Assembly: GCA_902789665.1 (NCBI GenBank)
Contig: CADAOY010000001.1
Coordinates: 62,001 to 126,000 of the forward strand
DNA: 64,000 nucleotides
Direction: 5' to 3'
From: an uncultured Lachnospiraceae bacterium
GTDB taxonomy: Bacteria; Bacillota; Clostridia; Lachnospirales; Lachnospiraceae
The position numbers were made by a program, and so were the translations under genes. Below are positions 9,488 to 18,791 of this stretch, one piece after another (within the stretch, counting starts at the first letter, position 1; the number at the start of each line of letters is the position of its first letter). Under the pieces are notes generated by a model that saw only the letters and a program-made list of their open reading frames with translations, was not told the DNA's origin and did not search any database.

Positions 9488-10876
9488 TTAGTTTTTAAGT
9501 CCCATGACTTCTCTTGTCTTCATCTCAAGTTCAGCATCACTTATGATGGTAATACGTCCATTGTCATATTCGCTCTGAACCCATTCATAAATCTTCTGAA
9601 CCACATCTGACTTCTTATCAACAGGATTCATTCCCTTATCCTTTAAATATCCGTTAACCCAGTATGCAACGCCTGCCATACCTGATGTGGATGTAACTGA
9701 TACCTTAGGTGGTCTGTTAAGAATGGTCTCTGTATCGAAGATGTTATAAATCTCATGATCTTTTAACATACCGTCTGCATGAATACCTGCTCTTGTTAAG
9801 TTGAAGTTTGCTCCAACAAATGGTGTCATTGGAGGAATCTCATAACCTGTTTCCTTAGAGATATATTCTGCAATCTCAGTAATCTTCTGAGTATTCATTC
9901 CATTTAAGTGACCCCTTAGTGATGCATATTCAAAAATCATCGCCTCCAGAGGCACATTACCGGTTCTCTCACCGATACCAAGAAGTGAACAGTTAACTGC
10001 TGATGCGCCGTACATCCAGGCTGTGGTTGCATTAACTACTCCCTTATAGAAATCGTTATGACCATGCCACTCAAGCATCTCTGACGGTACATCGGCATAA
10101 TGCTGAAGACCATAGATAATACCGGATACGCTTCTTGGAAGTGCAGCTCCGGGATACGGTACGCCGAAGCCCATTGTGTCGCAGGCACGGATTTTGATAG
10201 GAACTCCTGACTGCTGGCTCATCTCGGTAAGAGCCTGGGCAAATGGAATTACGAATCCGTAGAAGTCTGCTCTTGTTATATCTTCGAAATGACATCTTGG
10301 CTTAAGACCGGCTTCGATGCATTCTGCAACAACGCCCAGGTATTTATCCAGCGCCTGTTGTCTGTTAAGTCCCATCTTATTAAAAATGTGATAGTCAGAG
10401 CAGCTTACTAAGATACCTGTTTCCTTAACGCCGATGGAACGAACAAGTTCGAAGTCCTTCTTGGATGCTCTTATCCAGGTGGTTATCTCCGGGAACTTAT
10501 ATCCAAGTTCCATACACTGTTCAAGAGCCTTGCGGTCTTTCTCAGAATATACGAAGAATTCTGTTTGACGAATCATACCGTTTGGGCCGCCAAGTTCGTG
10601 AAGAAGCTTATAGATGTGAACCATCTGCTCGGTAGTATACGGAGCTCTTGACTGCTGGCCGTCTCTGAAAGAAGTATCTGTAATGAAGATATCTTCCGGC
10701 ATGTTCTCAGGAACCTTACGATAGTTAAAAGCAATCTTTGGAGTCTCTACATATGGGAACATCTCGCGGAATAACTCCGGATGCTCCACATTCTGAAGCT
10801 GGTAATTATATGGATCCTGCTCCAGTTTGTAGGTCTTATTGCTTAATTTAATACCTTTATTAACATGAGTATTCAT
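9488..10876 (-). CDS. Re-citrate synthase-like enzyme (isopropylmalate/homocitrate synthase family)
   Basis: A 462-residue HMGL-like TIM-barrel acyltransferase. Visible motifs are the metal-binding TDTSFRDGQQS near residue 66, RCHFEDITRADFYGFV, IRACDTMGFGVPYPGAALPRS, WHGHNDFYKGV (His pair that binds the metal) and NCSLLGIGERTGN. Such enzymes condense acetyl-CoA with a 2-oxo acid. The overall length and the segments PKIAFNYRKVP and MLEWHGHNDFYKGVVN resemble, from memory, the clostridial Re-citrate synthases rather than LeuA, which also has a regulatory C-terminal domain that is missing here. Oxaloacetate is therefore the likeliest substrate and citrate for glutamate synthesis the product. The start follows AAGGAGAC. 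A plausible promoter lies just upstream. Confidence 0.75.
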   Translation of the reverse strand: MNTHVNKGIKLSNKTYKLEQDPYNYQLQNVEHPELFREMFPYVETPKIAFNYRKVPENMPEDIFITDTSFRDGQQSRAPYTTEQMVHIYKLLHELGGPNGMIRQTEFFVYSEKDRKALEQCMELGYKFPEITTWIRASKKDFELVRSIGVKETGILVSCSDYHIFNKMGLNRQQALDKYLGVVAECIEAGLKPRCHFEDITRADFYGFVIPFAQALTEMSQQSGVPIKIRACDTMGFGVPYPGAALPRSVSGIIYGLQHYADVPSEMLEWHGHNDFYKGVVNATTAWMYGASAVNCSLLGIGERTGNVPLEAMIFEYASLRGHLNGMNTQKITEIAEYISKETGYEIPPMTPFVGANFNLTRAGIHADGMLKDHEIYNIFDTETILNRPPKVSVTSTSGMAGVAYWVNGYLKDKGMNPVDKKSDVVQKIYEWVQSEYDNGRITIISDAELEMKTREVMGLKN

Positions 10877-10908
10877 TTGGTGTCTCCTTAAATTTCAATA
10901 ACATATCT

Positions 10909-10937
10909 ATAATATACCTATTTTAAGGCATTTGCAA
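10909..10937 (-). promoter_or_regulatory. Putative promoter of the Re-citrate synthase-like gene
   Basis: On the - strand TTGCAA (10932-10937) and TATTAT (10909-10914) are separated by 17 bases. It sits in the 135-bp divergent gap shared with the greA-like gene, for which a TATAAT (10984-10989) is seen without a convincing -35. Confidence 0.4.
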
Positions 10938-11011
10938 TTGACAATATTAATAAAGATATAATGCGTAAGGGCGCTATGTATGGTATAATTAATATTTAGT
11001 GAGGTGCTACT

Positions 11012-11515
11012 ATGGGCGAGAATTTAACCAAATCTGATATTGATAAAATAAACGAAGAGATAGAATATCGTAAATATACCTTAAGGCCGAAGCTTTTAGA
11101 GAGTCTTAAAGAAGCAAGGGCGCAGGGTGATTTATCTGAGAATTTCGAATATTATGTGGCCAAGAGGGATAATAACCGTAATAACAGCCGTATAAGATAT
11201 CTGGAGAAAATGATCACCACGGCCAATATTATCGAGGATACTTCCAAAGATGATGAGGTTGGAATTAATACTTCCGTTACTCTTTTCTTTGAAGAGGACA
11301 ATATGGAAGAGACTGTAAGGATTGTTACGGGTATAAGAAGTGACAGTTTAAACGGACTTGCAAGTATAGAGTCTCCCCTTGGCAAGGCGCTGATGGGGCA
11401 TAAAGAGGGAGACAGAGTCAGCATTAAGGTTAATGATAATTACAGTTATTATGTGGTTATTAAGAAGATAGAGAAGAATGTGGACGATTCAGGCGACCAC
11501 ATCGCATCATATTAG
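11012..11515 (+). CDS. greA: GreA-type transcript cleavage factor
   Basis: A 167-residue protein with the two GreA parts. The N-terminal coiled coil contains SLKEARAQGDLSENFEYYVAK, the hallmark hairpin tip whose two acidic residues (Asp, Glu) act in RNA polymerase backtracking rescue. The C-terminal FKBP-like domain contains IESPLGKALMGHKEGDRVSI. The protein is slightly divergent (FEYYVAKRDNNRNNSR instead of AEYxAAK), so it may be a second Gre-like paralogue rather than the main greA. The start follows GAGGTG. The glycosyltransferase gene begins 14 bases downstream. Confidence 0.85.
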   Translation: MGENLTKSDIDKINEEIEYRKYTLRPKLLESLKEARAQGDLSENFEYYVAKRDNNRNNSRIRYLEKMITTANIIEDTSKDDEVGINTSVTLFFEEDNMEETVRIVTGIRSDSLNGLASIESPLGKALMGHKEGDRVSIKVNDNYSYYVVIKKIEKNVDDSGDHIASY

Positions 11516-11529
11516 TTAAGGAAAGATTA

Positions 11530-12543
11530 ATGAAACTTAGTATTATTGTACCTGTTTATAACATGGCAGGTGATGATAAGTTACAATTTTGCATGGATTC
11601 CCTTATTAACCAGACCATCCGGGATTATGAGATTATTGCGGTGGATGACGCATCTACTGATAATTCGCTGGATATTCTTAATGAATATAAGTCAAAATAC
11701 CCGAACCTTGTCAGGGTGATTGAAGGAAAGGTTAATAAGCATCAGGGCGGAGCCAGAAATGCAGGAATGAAGGAAGCCAAAGGGGAATGGATAGGCTTTC
11801 TTGATTCTGATGACTGGGTAAGTCCGGATTATTATGAGACGCTGATTAAAAAAGGGGAAGAGACCGGGGCTGATGTCGTAGGATGTAAATATAATCTTGT
11901 TAAGGAACATACTTATGAGATCGGAGAGGTTGTTGAATGTAATTCTCCTGACCAGTGCGGAGTGATGGATAAGGAGAGGAGAAAGAATCTTCTTCGTAAT
12001 GCAGGCTCCATGGTTATTAAGGTCTACAGGGCAAGTCTTATAAGGGAGAATAATTTAAGTTTCCCGGAGGGGATTTTTTACGAGGATAACTGTGCTTCGC
12101 CTGTGTGGTGTATGCATTATAAGCATTTTGAATATGTGGACAGGCCTATGTACTATTATTACCAGCACGATGTGTCCACGGTTCATACCATAACTGAGCA
12201 AAGGTGCAGGGACAGGCTGGTGGCCGGAGAGACCATGCTTAAAGAGATGAAGGAGCGCGGTTTCTTCGAAGAATATAAAGATGAAATAGAGAATATTTTT
12301 ACGATTACCTATTATACCAACACGGTTTTCTCATATATGAGAATGAAGAAGGGGCGGAAGTATTCTTTTATTAAGCATATCAAGGAAACGATGGTAAGGG
12401 AGTTTCCGAATTTCAGGGATAATCCTTATTATGGGAAATATATGGATGAAGAGCAGAAGAAATATACGGATCTGTTTATGAAGAATTCATTTATTTTTTA
12501 CGTTAAATACATGCTTTTGTGGGCATACAGGGATATAAGATAA
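11530..12543 (+). CDS. Family 2 glycosyltransferase
   Basis: A GT-A fold transferase starting at residue 1 with LSIIVPVYNMAG and continuing with SLINQTIRDYEIIAVDDASTDNS and GGARNAGMKEAKGEWIGFLDSDDWVSPDYYE. The DSDD motif is the metal/nucleotide-sugar site. The C-terminal 150 residues are of the type seen in capsule and cell-wall polysaccharide transferases. The acceptor cannot be told. Directly downstream of the GreA-like gene with a short gap (14 bases) and a modest site (AAGGAAAG). Confidence 0.9.
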   Translation: MKLSIIVPVYNMAGDDKLQFCMDSLINQTIRDYEIIAVDDASTDNSLDILNEYKSKYPNLVRVIEGKVNKHQGGARNAGMKEAKGEWIGFLDSDDWVSPDYYETLIKKGEETGADVVGCKYNLVKEHTYEIGEVVECNSPDQCGVMDKERRKNLLRNAGSMVIKVYRASLIRENNLSFPEGIFYEDNCASPVWCMHYKHFEYVDRPMYYYYQHDVSTVHTITEQRCRDRLVAGETMLKEMKERGFFEEYKDEIENIFTITYYTNTVFSYMRMKKGRKYSFIKHIKETMVREFPNFRDNPYYGKYMDEEQKKYTDLFMKNSFIFYVKYMLLWAYRDIR

Positions 12544-12622
12544 TTTGTTATGCTTTTGTTGTACTTGTGGTGTTAAAGTTTGATTAACAATTGGGAATGT
12601 CTTAAGAAAGGAAGTAATAAAC

Positions 12623-15600
12623 ATGAGCGTTTTTAATACAGAAGAAGAAGATAAGAAATACGGAGGACGGAATTATTCAGATGTTATGTCTGAAATAAGA
12701 GACACCGGGAGTGACTTATCTGACAAAATCAAGAAAGCCGTTGAAGCAAGATTAGCTGAAGAACAGAAGAATTATCCTGATGAAGATGATCTTACAATTG
12801 CAGATCCTGAAATCATGAATCCTACAGGTATGTTTAATGCATGGCTTATTTCTGAAAAGAAGATGAGTCCTGAAGATGCTTTCAGGATTAATAAAGATAG
12901 TGAAAATTATGAAGCTTTGGCTGATGAATACGCTAAGTTTATTGCAGACAGCAGTGTTTTGGCTCACGAGTTCAATGGTGAGGTTATCAGCGCAAAGCCT
13001 GGTGCAATTGCAAAGGTAATGAAGGATGCATATGCAGCAATGAAGGATTATAAGATCCCTGTTTTTGATGTATATGATATTAATCAAGGCAAGGATGCCC
13101 TGAGGGTTGTTCATGGTGCTAAAGAGTTACTTTCAGAGATTCACGAGCAGGCTTATGCTTTCGATACCATGCCATATAAATTAAAGACTATAGACGGTGC
13201 AATAGGCAGTAAGTATTCTATGAATTATTTGCCTACTGCTGAAACAAAGGCCATTAATACTTTCTATGGAGAAATAATTCCGGATAATAAGGTTAAGGAA
13301 AAGGTAGAGGGCTTCCGTAAAGTAACAGAGGCTCAGAGAGAACAGGCACGTGAAATGTGCGCCATTATTGGTAATGCCTATGATCCGGGTTATACATATT
13401 CACCACTTCGTCTGTTGGTACTTCGTGAAAGAATTAAAGATTTCATGGGTAAAACAATGGAGGAGACCAAAGAAGTTACTGCGGATAAGGTTTATGATGA
13501 AATTAGAAAAAGGGCAGATGATATTTCTGAAACAACAGCTATGAAGAATGTTTCGGAAGCTCGTATGCTGGAAAGACTTCTTGGTAATAAAGATGATGAA
13601 ATTGATGAGATTGTTTCCGTTAAGGGCGCTGTCAAAATTTCAGTGACAAAAAATAAAATTAAATCACAAAAGCAGATTACCAAGGAGAAAAACAAAGCTG
13701 TCGAAAAAAGTGATACAGGCAAAAGTATTAGGGATATGAAAGACAGACAGGTTAAATCATCAGACCATGATTTTAAATTAAGAGCTGAGATTTATGGTGA
13801 AGATGTACAGAAAGAAATTTACAAGGTTGATCAGAATAATAAACACTATGATAATCTGAAGAAGATAGCCGATGCAATTAATGTTATCAACTTAAATATC
13901 AAAGCTCTTAATACACCTGTTAAATATAATTTTCAGGATTTTGAAGTCGATGGTGTAAAACCGTCATTTATCTTTGGAAACTATGTAAATGGAAGATATG
14001 AAGCGGAAGATTACTATGAGCAACTTGTAAATAATAATAATAGTATTAAAGCAGCCATTGATGCCATTAAGGCAGATGAGGATTATGACAAACTTCCTCA
14101 GAATATCAAGGATATCGTAGCTGTATCTGAAAATATATACAGATTTGATAATCATTTCTATGACTGGATTGAAGAGATGCCGCTTCATCTTACCAGCGTT
14201 GATGAAGCCAAGAAAAAATATAGTAATGTCTATGACTTTGTTAAGAGCGACGGTAAGAAAATTGAAGAGCAGATTAATACTGCCAAGAATGCACAGGGCA
14301 ATACTTATAACATATCAGTACTTAAGAATATTATTGATGAGAATAATGCTGTTAATAACATTGACGTGGATAATCACAAAGAAATCTTCAATAATGCTGA
14401 TTTAGTAGGTGGTTTAAATGATGATAAAGTTAATGTTAAGAACTATATTGAAGAATTACAAAATGGCATAGACTCACGTAATAATATGACATTCGATGAT
14501 TTTGCAAAGTTACTTGCATTAAGAACCATTGCAGATGCAAAGCGTAATTCATTCCGTGGAAACTCACTTAATAAGGATGTGGACAGAAATGAATTAAATA
14601 ATATGATAGATGAGTTCAAGAATGAGCCATCTGTTAAAACAGCCTTCCAGTATGCCAAGGTTAATCCTAAGAGATGGGAATCACTTAACAAGGCATTTAA
14701 GACAGGCCATGGTGGTGGAATTGAGGATTATTACAAGACAACTCTTAAGGTTGCAAACTTCGAAGATATTCCTCTGAGCGATACATTCGCAAGATTCAGA
14801 CCAACTGTAAAAGAGAAGATTGAATTTATGCAGGATCTTGTTAAGAATGGTTCAGAAAGATTAACAAGTGCAGTAACAGATATTATTGTATGCCGTAATA
14901 TTGCAGGCGCTGAAAGAGATAAAAAAGGCAAGCTTGATTTTGTAATGAGCGGTGACTTCATTAAGAAGGCTATAGAGCAGGAAAAGATTCTTAAAGAGCA
15001 TAAAGCTTTCAATAGTATGATTCGTGAGATTGATCGTAAACAGCTTAAGGATCTTATTACTGAAGGTCATGGTGGTGCCATGTCAGAACTTGTAAGACAG
15101 AAGTCTGAACAGGCATTTATGAGAGGTGAGAAGGAAGTTCATTCAGTATTATGGCATAATACTATTGATGGTATGATTGACAGAATCAATGCCCAGTTTG
15201 CTGAAATTAAAAATGATGTTAATGATATTGTGGCAAATCTGCCTAAGGTTGACGAAAATGCAGATCCACTTGAACTTGATGAAGCATATAATAATGCATT
15301 CCGTGCCGGAGATGATATTGATATTGATAATGTTGATGATCTTAAACCGGATATTAATATTGCTATGAAGAGAAATGTTGCAAGAGTAGTAGTTGTCAGC
15401 AAGATGAAGGAAGAGAAGAAGAATGCCAGCAGAGATGAATATGCTTCAGATTTTTCTGACAGTGATTTTATCAAACGTGTTGATAAACTTATGGATGACC
15501 CTGAGTTCGGAGTTGTATACGCTCAGATGATGAAGCCTGAGAATCAGGTTGAACAAATGACCGTTGAGAATATTAATAATAAGTATCATGAAGTAAGGCA

Positions 15601-15688
15601 GCAGATGGGACTTGAGAAGAAGCCTCAGAAGGCTAAACAGAACGAGCCTGAGAAGCAAGTTGAGAATAAGGCACCGGCAATGAACTAG
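12623..15688 (+). CDS. Large hydrophilic GHGG-module protein, unknown function (1021 aa)
   Basis: Paralogue of the protein at 1613 with the same layout and nearly the same length: acidic N-terminus, TGMFNAW ... EKKMS at residues 68-82, TMPYKLK, YSPLRLLVLRERIKDFMGKT, then repeated modules. Module 1 (KLLALRTIADAKRNSFRG ... FKTGHGG) ends at residues 695-698, module 2 (VCRNIAGAERD ... ITEGHGG) at 815-818, 120 residues apart. A third, incomplete unit (MKRNVARVVVVSKMKEE) leads to LMDDPEFGVVYAQMMKPEN. No signal peptide, membrane segment or known catalytic motif is visible. The tail is Lys/Glu/Pro-rich. Start ATG follows AAAGGAAG. The 608-residue gene starts 28 bases after the stop, so the two form a pair that mirrors the pair at 1-4648. 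Confidence 0.85.
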   Translation: MSVFNTEEEDKKYGGRNYSDVMSEIRDTGSDLSDKIKKAVEARLAEEQKNYPDEDDLTIADPEIMNPTGMFNAWLISEKKMSPEDAFRINKDSENYEALADEYAKFIADSSVLAHEFNGEVISAKPGAIAKVMKDAYAAMKDYKIPVFDVYDINQGKDALRVVHGAKELLSEIHEQAYAFDTMPYKLKTIDGAIGSKYSMNYLPTAETKAINTFYGEIIPDNKVKEKVEGFRKVTEAQREQAREMCAIIGNAYDPGYTYSPLRLLVLRERIKDFMGKTMEETKEVTADKVYDEIRKRADDISETTAMKNVSEARMLERLLGNKDDEIDEIVSVKGAVKISVTKNKIKSQKQITKEKNKAVEKSDTGKSIRDMKDRQVKSSDHDFKLRAEIYGEDVQKEIYKVDQNNKHYDNLKKIADAINVINLNIKALNTPVKYNFQDFEVDGVKPSFIFGNYVNGRYEAEDYYEQLVNNNNSIKAAIDAIKADEDYDKLPQNIKDIVAVSENIYRFDNHFYDWIEEMPLHLTSVDEAKKKYSNVYDFVKSDGKKIEEQINTAKNAQGNTYNISVLKNIIDENNAVNNIDVDNHKEIFNNADLVGGLNDDKVNVKNYIEELQNGIDSRNNMTFDDFAKLLALRTIADAKRNSFRGNSLNKDVDRNELNNMIDEFKNEPSVKTAFQYAKVNPKRWESLNKAFKTGHGGGIEDYYKTTLKVANFEDIPLSDTFARFRPTVKEKIEFMQDLVKNGSERLTSAVTDIIVCRNIAGAERDKKGKLDFVMSGDFIKKAIEQEKILKEHKAFNSMIREIDRKQLKDLITEGHGGAMSELVRQKSEQAFMRGEKEVHSVLWHNTIDGMIDRINAQFAEIKNDVNDIVANLPKVDENADPLELDEAYNNAFRAGDDIDIDNVDDLKPDINIAMKRNVARVVVVSKMKEEKKNASRDEYASDFSDSDFIKRVDKLMDDPEFGVVYAQMMKPENQVEQMTVENINNKYHEVRQQMGLEKKPQKAKQNEPEKQVENKAPAMN

Positions 15689-15716
15689 GTGAAGTTTAAG
15701 AAAGGGGACATGCCCT

Positions 15717-17543
15717 ATGAAAGAAGCAGATGAAAAGATTGTTGATGAAGTCATAAATTCAATTAATAATCCGGATATGGATGATGACGATGATGATGGC
15801 GATGCAAAGGACGATCCTAAAGCTGAAAGACAAAGAAAAGTTGAACAGCAGAATGCTATTTTCGCTAACGGCGTTGAACAGGAGAAGCGCCGTGTAGAGG
15901 AAGAGCAGGAAGAAGAGGAAGAAAAAAGAGAAGAGAAGGCTTATCCTAAGCTTGAAGAAGATGCAAGCGAAGAAGAGATGACCAAGTATACAAGCATGGT
16001 TTTGATTAATCAGGCTGAGTATAATCGTAGGGCCATTATTGGCGGATTTGCTTTGGCGGCTGGTTTTGAAAATGCAGCTAAGGAAGTTAAGCTTTTCTTA
16101 GAGAGATTTTCTCAGGCGCAGGTTAATAAGGATGCCAATTTCCTAAGTGGTGCTAAACCTGAAGGACCTGCTGATTATCAGAATATTATTAAGAAGGCAC
16201 AGGAGTTTAATGCACTTGTTGAAGGCAAGGATCCTAATGTCACTCTTGGACAGCTTGGTGAGAAATATGTATCTTTGATGAAGGATGTAAGGCAGTACAG
16301 AGCTGATCATAAGCCAAGACTCAGAGGACATTCATCACCTGAATCAGCTGAAAGATACCAGATAATGGGTGATCTTTATGAAAACGGAATTTACATGAAG
16401 AAGGCTCTTAATATGCTTGCCAGTTCAGCTAAAGCATCAATGAAGGCAGCAGGTCAGCAATTGCCTATTAATAACATGACTCTTGGAGAATTATCTCCTA
16501 AGTTTATAGATACTTTCAGCCGTGATGCCGATCAGAAGCCAATAACCATTGGCGGTCCGGAAATGGAAGAAATAAGTAAAACAGCATTTGAAACAGCCCA
16601 GATGCATAAGAATAACGAAGCGAAGAAGATTCTTATAAAAGGAATTATGAAACAGATGCGTGAGAAAAATTCCAAGAATCTGGATATTAATGGTTATTAT
16701 AAGGCAACTCCGGAAAACAGTGACGGATATGAGATAAGAAGAGGCGGGGATTTTGCCTCAACTTATCAGATGATAGAGGCAGCAGTTGTAAAGAGAGATC
16801 TGGACAGATGTAAAGATCCGAATGTTACACTTGATGAGCTTAAGGAAATTCATAAGAATCTTGTGACCGGCGCGCAGAAGAAAGAGATTTCTGCTTTATC
16901 AAAGAGCCGTGCGGTTGCATTTAAGTTTAAGACTGCAGCCAGGGAAGGTAAGGATCTGCAGGAGGTTGCAGATGCAATAGTTAATGCCAATACAAGTCTT
17001 AAGAAGAAGATGGCGCAGAATACTGAAATCATGAAAAATGGAACAGTATTCGAGTGGATACAGCATAATGGTATTCAGCCGGACAGAGAGCCGTCTTTCA
17101 TGACATCTTCATTTGCATATAATTATCTGCTTTCTGATCTTCTTGCGAATAATACGGAATTTGTTCAGTACAGCACAGCGTCAAGAAGTCACCTTATCAG
17201 TGATGAGACAAAGAATAAGGAAGAGCAGTTCAGAGACAGAATGTACAGGGATTTCATTAAGAAGACAGGCGTGCTTGATGATATGCTTGATAAACCGCTT
17301 AATGATGAAATGATGCGTGAGATGACAAGAAGGCTTGACGATCCGAAGATTAAGAAGACGTTCAACAGGCTGGCGATGAATGTGGAGAGGCAGATTTTTG
17401 ACAGAAATCTTTCAGAGGCGCGTGATAGTCTCAACAAGGCTGCAAATGCTCAGAGAAATGCGAACAGGAATGTTCATAAAAACAGCGTTGTAAGTAAGCC
17501 GACGCAGAAGGTGACACCGGGACCTACAGGGCCTAGGATGTAG
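15717..17543 (+). CDS. Hydrophilic companion of the GHGG-module protein, unknown function (608 aa)
   Basis: Not a recognised family. The first 90 residues are a highly acidic region (a run of Asp near residues 21-29, then a Glu-rich stretch EEEQEEEEEKREEK), followed by helical segments. The C-terminal part holds LNDEMMREMTRRLDDPKIKKTFNRL (two pieces of one segment), which aligns with LMDDPEFGVVYAQMM of the upstream protein and LMNSEDFKKNYKTMM of the 1613 protein. The tail is Asn/Arg-rich and ends TGPRM. No export signal or membrane segment. Start follows AAAGGGGAC. The stop is followed at once by a GC-rich island and then a terminator. Confidence 0.8.
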   Translation: MKEADEKIVDEVINSINNPDMDDDDDDGDAKDDPKAERQRKVEQQNAIFANGVEQEKRRVEEEQEEEEEKREEKAYPKLEEDASEEEMTKYTSMVLINQAEYNRRAIIGGFALAAGFENAAKEVKLFLERFSQAQVNKDANFLSGAKPEGPADYQNIIKKAQEFNALVEGKDPNVTLGQLGEKYVSLMKDVRQYRADHKPRLRGHSSPESAERYQIMGDLYENGIYMKKALNMLASSAKASMKAAGQQLPINNMTLGELSPKFIDTFSRDADQKPITIGGPEMEEISKTAFETAQMHKNNEAKKILIKGIMKQMREKNSKNLDINGYYKATPENSDGYEIRRGGDFASTYQMIEAAVVKRDLDRCKDPNVTLDELKEIHKNLVTGAQKKEISALSKSRAVAFKFKTAAREGKDLQEVADAIVNANTSLKKKMAQNTEIMKNGTVFEWIQHNGIQPDREPSFMTSSFAYNYLLSDLLANNTEFVQYSTASRSHLISDETKNKEEQFRDRMYRDFIKKTGVLDDMLDKPLNDEMMREMTRRLDDPKIKKTFNRLAMNVERQIFDRNLSEARDSLNKAANAQRNANRNVHKNSVVSKPTQKVTPGPTGPRM

Positions 17544-17692
17544 AGCGGCCGGGCAGCGCGGCAGGGCGCGGGCAGCCGGAAAAGCGGTGCGGTGGCCGGC
17601 AGGCGAGCGGCACGCATGGCGGCGGCACACACTGCGGCGGCACACTCCCCCGGCGCGAGTTGGCAATACGCGGGGCGGCGCGGCGAGAAGGA
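17544..17692. other. GC-rich intergenic island A
   Basis: About 150 bases made up almost entirely of G and C, directly behind a stop codon in an AT-rich chromosome. It contains repeated GGCGGCAC (twice) and GCGGC motifs. Short open frames cross it on both strands but have Ala/Arg/Pro-rich low-complexity products and no ribosome binding sites, so I see no gene in it. Confidence 0.7.
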
Positions 17693-17708
17693 TATGAAAA
17701 TAAGAATA

Positions 17709-17745
17709 GAAAAAGGACAAAACCAAAAGGTTTTGTCCTTTTTTG
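17709..17745. terminator. Strong bidirectional terminator
   Basis: AAGGACAAAACC and GGTTTTGTCCTT form a 12-bp perfect stem with an AAAA loop, flanked by A and T runs. It separates the large-protein operon from the convergent DUF4097 operon. Confidence 0.9.
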
Positions 17746-17762
17746 CATGGGTTACTATGGAG

Positions 17763-18788
17763 TTATTCATAGAAGTCTATTTTTGTACTTCCTGAATCGG
17801 CCTGAATATCGATGGTCTTATCAGCGCCATTATCCTTCTCGTAATCATCAGATTTCTTTTCATCATTAATCTTAACTGAACCTGAAGTTATATCAAATTT
17901 ATAATTATAATCTGATTCCTTGCCCTGAATATAAAGTGTTGTTGAACCGCTATCTGTTGAAGATGTAAAATTTCCAATAACACACTCGTTGTAATTTGTG
18001 CTCCCACTTGATGCTTCGGCATTAACCTCATCAATTGTGCTTCCATCCACTTTTAATGAACCACTGTCTCTCTTTGTGCCAAACTTTGTAATATCGCAAG
18101 AATCAAGTGTCTGGCTTCCGCTGCTTGAATCCAGTGATACCTCTTCTGCATTTACATTTATAAGCTTAATGCTTCCTGAATCTTTCTGAATCTTAAGGCT
18201 GTCAAAATCAGCGTCTGTAATAGTTGTTGAACCTGAATCTGAATCGATTACCACGATGCCTGAGCCTGCGCAGTCGGTGATTTTGGTAGAGCCTGATGAT
18301 GATTCGATATTTCCTTCGATTGCAATGTCTGATACTTCGATGCTTCCTGAATCTGACTTAACAACGAGGTTGAGAAAATCAGCGTCTTTAACTCTTATTT
18401 CAATATAATTCTGATATTCTTCGTTATCGCCTATGTTCATTGTGAAGAATGTGCCGTTTTCAGGATATTTTGATGAGACGGTTAATGTACTATTTTCGTT
18501 TGTAATGGTTGGCTCTAATTTTTTATCGATTTTGTAGTATACCTGGTTTGCGTCTCCCTTTTTGATAACTAGTTTTGCTGAATCAACATCAACATTAAGA
18601 GAATCAAAAGTTTCAACATCAACAGTATTTTCAATCATTTCCTTTGTTGATGAAGTGAGTTTGTTATTTATAACTTCGAATGAGAAATTATCAGTTCCGC
18701 CAAGGGCTTTGCCGATGAACAGAATGCCTACGCCGATTACAATTAATGCAGCGCATATTATTGCGGTGATTCCTAATACTTTATTCAT
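17763..18788 (-). CDS. Membrane-anchored DUF4097-type beta-helix protein
   Basis: An N-terminal hydrophobic anchor (residues 4-28) is followed by an extracytoplasmic domain built of short repeats of the SGSxxI type (SSGSTKITD, DSGSTTITD, DSGSIKLIN, SSGSQTLDS and others), which predicts a right-handed beta-helix as in DUF4097/putative adhesin proteins. Last gene of the PadR-DUF1700-DUF4097 operon and 3 bases downstream of the DUF1700 gene. These operons are linked to envelope stress sensing or membrane homeostasis in Firmicutes; the exact role is unknown. Confidence 0.85.
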   Translation of the reverse strand: MNKVLGITAIICAALIVIGVGILFIGKALGGTDNFSFEVINNKLTSSTKEMIENTVDVETFDSLNVDVDSAKLVIKKGDANQVYYKIDKKLEPTITNENSTLTVSSKYPENGTFFTMNIGDNEEYQNYIEIRVKDADFLNLVVKSDSGSIEVSDIAIEGNIESSSGSTKITDCAGSGIVVIDSDSGSTTITDADFDSLKIQKDSGSIKLINVNAEEVSLDSSSGSQTLDSCDITKFGTKRDSGSLKVDGSTIDEVNAEASSGSTNYNECVIGNFTSSTDSGSTTLYIQGKESDYNYKFDITSGSVKINDEKKSDDYEKDNGADKTIDIQADSGSTKIDFYE

Positions 18789-18791
18789 TAT

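Noticed and set aside
17550-17770. Open frames on both strands across GC-rich island A
   Set aside because: Products are Ala/Arg/Pro-rich low-complexity chains without ribosome binding sites; they result from the lack of A/T-containing stop codons in GC-rich DNA.
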